DNA from: Bryoerythrophyllum caledonicum
Lineage: Eukaryota > Streptophyta > Bryopsida > Pottiales > Pottiaceae
Assembly (NCBI GenBank): GCA_963971425.1
Contig: OZ020521.1
Location: 4,605,519-4,669,518 of the forward strand
DNA: 64,000 nucleotides
Direction: 5' to 3'
Part shown: positions 60,226 through 64,000 of the stretch, one piece after another
Numbering within the stretch: position 1 is the stretch's first letter
How the letters are laid out: every line of letters starts with the position of its first letter
Position numbers and translations under genes: made by a program
The notes under the pieces: model-generated
The model's database searches: none
Told to the model about the DNA's origin: nothing
Seen by the model: the letters and a program-made list of their open reading frames with translations, nothing else

Positions 60226-61549
60226 TTACAAGAGCACGGCAAAGACGAGGCTCGTCAACCCGTCGAGTAGAAACTCGCTTTCCGGATACACGTGACCACC
60301 ATGCGACAAGCGCCGCACCTGTGTCATTGTGAGAGCACATTCCATTATATCCAAGTCCTCTTCATCCGTCGGGGGCATTGGTACAGATTGAACGCAGAGA
60401 TCCTGTAACACTCGCTCGGTATCGTCTCCTCTATTTCGGGAATCATAGCTGAAACCCACATTGCCATGGTCCCCGCCCGCCATGAGCGCAGTACTTCGAC
60501 CCGCGTCCAACATCTCACACACCGCAGTGTTACACCTCTCACTTCCGCCGCCTAGTGTTGACGCATGAACCTCCAGGACTACATCCGCTTTCGTCGCTAA
60601 ACTTGGAGAAGGTAGAACTCGCACAGCCGGAATGACTCCAGGAGCCCCGCCACCAGACATGGATGGCTCCAGTGTTACACGCTGAGTTTCCGGAACCGAG
60701 AGGCCCTCCTGTAACACGTGAGGACCATCTTCATCACCATGTGACACTGATCCCCCAACTGGTACAGGTTCCGGCTCGGCCATGCGCACGGGACTATGGC
60801 GTTCTTCATCCTTGAACTGTAACACTATCGGAATAGTGTTTAACCCCAACGCCCCTCTAATCGCTATAACACTGCCGATCGGCCGCAGGTATTGGCGTCC
60901 ATTCCTCAAGAACTGCCCTCGAGGTTCCCCCGATCGTCGCATGATTGAGGGGGCTTTCCACTCGCGCTACTCTGTGGCCGGCATTCCACATGGCGTCGTC
61001 GTCATCACGAATCGCCGCCCTAGTGTCACAGATGAGACCTCGCAGTGCACGAATCTTCTCTGCAACGGCGACGCTCCACTGTGGGACGTCAGTACGAAAC
61101 ACGCATCCCAGGTCACAATCCTCGCGGAACGATAACCGACGGGCCCACCCGAACAATTGGAATTCCGCCCAATGCTCCTAGTGTTTGGTGCACCACATCC
61201 CTACAAATCTCTGCGGCTCGTGCCGGGCAACATCTTGCATGGCTCGCAGCTGCACAACTTGGATCCATTGCATGATTACGTCGATGATCTCCTCTCTTCG
61301 TCCGCTTCTGATAGCGTCGATATTGTCCTTGAGCGTACACCCCATGACTTCTAAATTGTCTGCCCACCCTCCTGCAAATCGAAAAGGTCCAAACCATATG
61401 AAGTTCGACAACGCCCGGTTCACCTGGTGGCCGTGCTCACATAATTCTTTTACCAAGCTTCGCGCTAAACCGAACATGGGACATGTTAACAGCCTGAACC
61501 CGCCGTAGTAGCTTTTGAACAGGACTTTGAACACGCGTAGGAGGAGCAA
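60226..61549 (-). pseudogene. Unknown minus-strand gene pieces
   Basis: ORFs 61549-61178 (VNRALSNFIWFGPFRFAGGW and DNLEVMGCTLKDNIDAIRSG), 61156-60857 (AVAEKIRALRGLICDTRAAI) and 60942-60226 (acidic, EEDLDIMECALTMTQVRRL) look coding by composition. They could be exons of one gene read right to left. No domain recognised. Confidence 0.35.
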
Positions 61550-61574
61550 CGGCTAAACACTGAGTACTCGACTG

Positions 61575-62902
61575 CTAAGTACCTCGATCCGCACGCATTT
61601 TGCCTCGCGCTCTGCAAAGTATAATCACGAGGAGTTTTTGCACAGTCAGGACGGACACATATAACACTAACTCCCTACATCCGTTACAGAGCACCGTAAA
61701 GACTATCAGAGAGGAAGACCACAGAACGACGGATACAAAATATCGTTCCGCGGCGTTACGGATGCTCACCATCGTGAAACCATGGATACTTGGGTAACCC
61801 CGGTATGCGGCGAGTTGTCCCAAAGAGTGCGTGCCGAAACGGACACCAATCCCATTCCGCAGCCTCGATCTTGTCAGCATTTCTTTCCCTGAACTCCAGC
61901 CTTGCTTGACGCTCTTCTACTCTAGCAGATTGCGCCAGATTTCTCCGACACTCGCAGATTGCGCCGGATTTCTCCGACACTGGCAGCTTGCTTTCTCCCA
62001 AGCAGTGAAATCAATACGCCACTGGATATACTCCACCAAGTCCTGTAATCCTTCCCATGGCTTCTATTCGACAAAACTAACACACAACGATTCCAACGAG
62101 GTCGTGATCAACCTTGCGATGGAATTTATTGTAACCCCGTCGCTCATCTGTGTAGGCATTACAAAAGGGTACAAAGAACATCAATAGAAAGCCAACCAGC
62201 AAACAGTGTATTCACAAAAGGGAAACATCAACCCAATCATACGGCCTTATAGTGTCACATTGACGTAGTGTTACAAACCTGATCGTCAACACAGTCACCT
62301 TATTAACAGCCACGCACCTTTATAGAGAACCTCCACCAGACATAGAGAGTGTCACATCCCCTTTTGAACTCTTCGGTAGACGAAGTACTATCCCAGACTC
62401 TTCTAAACTCTTCCCCGCTGGTCGTCTCCCAATTCCACGGGCAAAGGGCCCATGTCATCCCTCTCAAGCGATGCAGACCTGGCTGCACAGGCTCGGGCGG
62501 ACAAGACGGAAGATCTTTTGGCGGCAGAAAACTGTGATCGGTCCGCTGCTTCCACTGTGCAACAGCCAATTCCTCCCTCCTCCGAATGCCCTCCTTTCTA
62601 CCGACGTTGAAGTCTTCAAGTCCCGGGTAGAAAGCTACCTTCTTCGATGACCCTTTACCTTCCGCCCAATACCTCATGAGGTCCGCATTGTTGGCGAATT
62701 TCTCTTTCCACACAACACACGCATCCAACGTTGCGGGGTGGGCCTCCAATGGTGGATCATCAGAGGTGACTTTGATTTTCAGATTTGCCACCGTCGTCGA
62801 TGGTCTGTTTTCATCCGCAAAAGCATATGGGATTGGAGGGTGTGTTACTGGTGGAGCATCGTGTGACACTGCGGATGGTGCACCCACCTGCAAACAATCC
62901 AC
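61575..62902 (-). pseudogene. Unknown minus-strand gene pieces, continued
   Basis: 62902-62303 encodes 199 residues with VVWKEKFANNADLMRYWAEG, KEGIRRREELAVAQWKQRTD and ALCPWNWETTSGEEFRRVWD. 62001-61756 has an Arg/Glu helical part (RVEERQARLEFRERNADKIE). Trp-spaced helices suggest a DNA-binding (Myb/trihelix-like) protein, but this is a guess. Confidence 0.35.
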
Positions 62903-62944
62903 AGAGTCGTTCTAAATCCTGAAGTACAGAACGTGACCGGTATA

Positions 62945-63545
62945 CCCCATCCACTGTTAAAAAAATTCATTGAAGGACAATGACATTTGGGAAATTAGTG
63001 TTTAGTGTTATAAGGTAGCCATTAAAGGTCAAGGACGGATGGAAATTAAAATTCAGTGTTTTAAACAAGCCGTATAAGGATTCTGACGCACAGAATTCAT
63101 GATTCAGTGTTTTTAAAAAGCAGACAGAGGACAAGGTCGTGGAGGAAATGCAATTATAGTGTTATATAAAAGCAATTAAAAGACAGCGGCATGTATGAAT
63201 TAAGAGTCAGTGTTTCAGAAAGGCCATGTAAGGATTGGAATGCACAAAAATCAGAATTCAGTGTTTTAAAAAAAGCCATGAAAGGACTTCGACGCATCAG
63301 CACAAAGATTTGGCGTTTAAAAAAAGCGTTAATGATGGTCTAAGCACGTCGAAGAAAAGTTTCACTGTTTTAAATAAGCCACTATGGCACTGTGTGGCAC
63401 AGAAATTACGCAGCAGTGTTTTTAAATAGCACTTACAGGATCTGGACCCGTCCAAATAAGGATTCCATGTTTGACCTAAACCATTATAGGACTTGGACGC
63501 ACAGAAATTAAGATGAAGTGTAATTAAAAATTTATTAAAGAGCGA
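62945..63545 (+). repeat. Degenerate minisatellite, about 12 units with a 51-bp period
   Basis: An AGTGTTTTAAA-like word recurs at 62952, 63003, 63053, 63104, 63157, 63208, 63259, 63312, 63363, 63413, 63464 and 63516. The spacing is 50-53 bp throughout. Each unit continues with AAGCCAT..AAGGACTTGGACGCACAGAAATTAAGAT in varying form. Units are quite diverged but the period is strict. Confidence 0.85.
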
Positions 63546-63626
63546 GGACAAAATAATAATCTGTGTTGCCAATGTTACACGTAACGTGTACCTTCTTGGC
63601 GACACACTGTCTCTTTTCTCTACAGT

Positions 63627-64000
63627 TTACATCTCTCGAAGCCGAAGTGCGTTTCCGAGGCTCCAGGGCCTCTTCACACGTGTCAGTAAGGGTCGTACAT
63701 CCTCCACGTTTCTTACCCAACATTCGGGCTTCGCAGCAATGTCAGGATCAAATCCCTCCGCAAGAGAGCCAGCAACAACATTGTTCAAGACGCGTCGTAG
63801 TGTCCGACGGTTGCCGTCGTTTCCGACAGATCCTTGTAAAACACTAGCGGAAGCGCGAGATGTCCTTCTCACTCCTGATGAAGTGCGTGTTCTACCCCCT
63901 TTCGGCGACCTTCATGTGTATTCACGTAGGACGGGCAACGAAGTAAATGCTATCGACGCTGCTCGGTCAGAAGCCTGCCCGCCACCTGTAGCACTAGGAG
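63627..64000 (-). pseudogene. Unknown gene, exon running off the window
   Basis: The minus frame is open from 64000 apart from one TGA near 63935 (YT-stop-RSPKGG, CGA to TGA likely). It includes SIAFTSLPVLREYT, NRRTLRRVLNNVVAGSLAEG and PECWVRNVEDVRPLLTRVKR. It may be the 5-prime part of the minus-strand gene at 60.2-62.9 kb, with the minisatellite in an intron. Unrecognised. Confidence 0.35.

Noticed and set aside
62945-63545. CRISPR-like array
   Set aside because: Repeats are contiguous and diverged without unique spacers, and the DNA is a plant nuclear genome.

Overview
The window is nuclear DNA of a land plant, most likely a seed-free one (lycophyte, bryophyte or similar). The only intact host genes are two aldo-keto reductases of the plant auxin-induced/PCNT115 type. 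Their exons are very GC-rich, and their introns are 65-99 bp long with GT-AG ends. Fragments of other plant genes are present: pyruvate phosphate dikinase, UDP-glucose pyrophosphorylase and a NO POLLEN GERMINATION-RELATED-like protein. The short introns recall Selaginella, but the lineage is an inference. Almost everything else is transposon-derived and AT-rich.

Layout. 1-4146: unassigned DNA, then a 3.27-kb LTR-like insertion with an AAATA target duplication. 4147-25163: a tandem duplication of an aldo-keto reductase (AKR) unit. Each unit starts in a copia-like LTR on the minus strand, carries an AKR gene on the plus strand and ends in a decayed copia gag with a primer-binding site. Because the units are paralogous, each serves as an empty site for insertions in the other: a 2.78-kb Tc1-like element and a 1.37-kb CACTA element in unit B, a 2.26-kb insertion with a PPDK fragment in unit A, and a 1.6-kb solo-LTR-like insertion at the end of unit B. 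26.8-30.7 kb: a four-exon MULE/SWIM transposase gene with six in-frame stops. 31-33 kb: AT-rich DNA with a CACTA-like end. 33.0 to about 41.7 kb: one large minus-strand non-LTR retrotransposon. 41.7-46 kb: LTR debris, a small TATA-preceded ORF and a second CACTA element. 46-50 kb: a decayed retroelement ORF1-like region. 50.5-56 kb: host gene fragments, an unknown two-exon ORF and a second Tc1-like transposase. 58.9-64 kb: decayed genes of unknown function on both strands and a 51-bp-period minisatellite.

The most interesting object is the non-LTR retrotransposon at 33.0-41.7 kb. Read on the minus strand, it has an ORF1 whose N-terminal region carries a 2A ribosome-skipping motif (DIETNPGP). 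An overlapping long ORF2 has an APE-type endonuclease, a reverse transcriptase, a methyltransferase-like segment, an RNase H, and then a CCHC knuckle with a restriction-like endonuclease. Two endonucleases in one element is the hallmark of the Dualen/RandI group described from Chlamydomonas. Combined with a 2A peptide and found in a land-plant context, it deserves follow-up. The element ends in a hairpin followed by a (TTC)n tail of about 50 units. It has several frameshifts and stops, so this copy looks dead.

The AKR genes appear functional: complete, in frame, with all four catalytic residues. Most transposon ORFs are interrupted by a few nonsense codons, many of which can be read as CGA to TGA or TGG to TGA/TAG, as expected from decay of methylated DNA.
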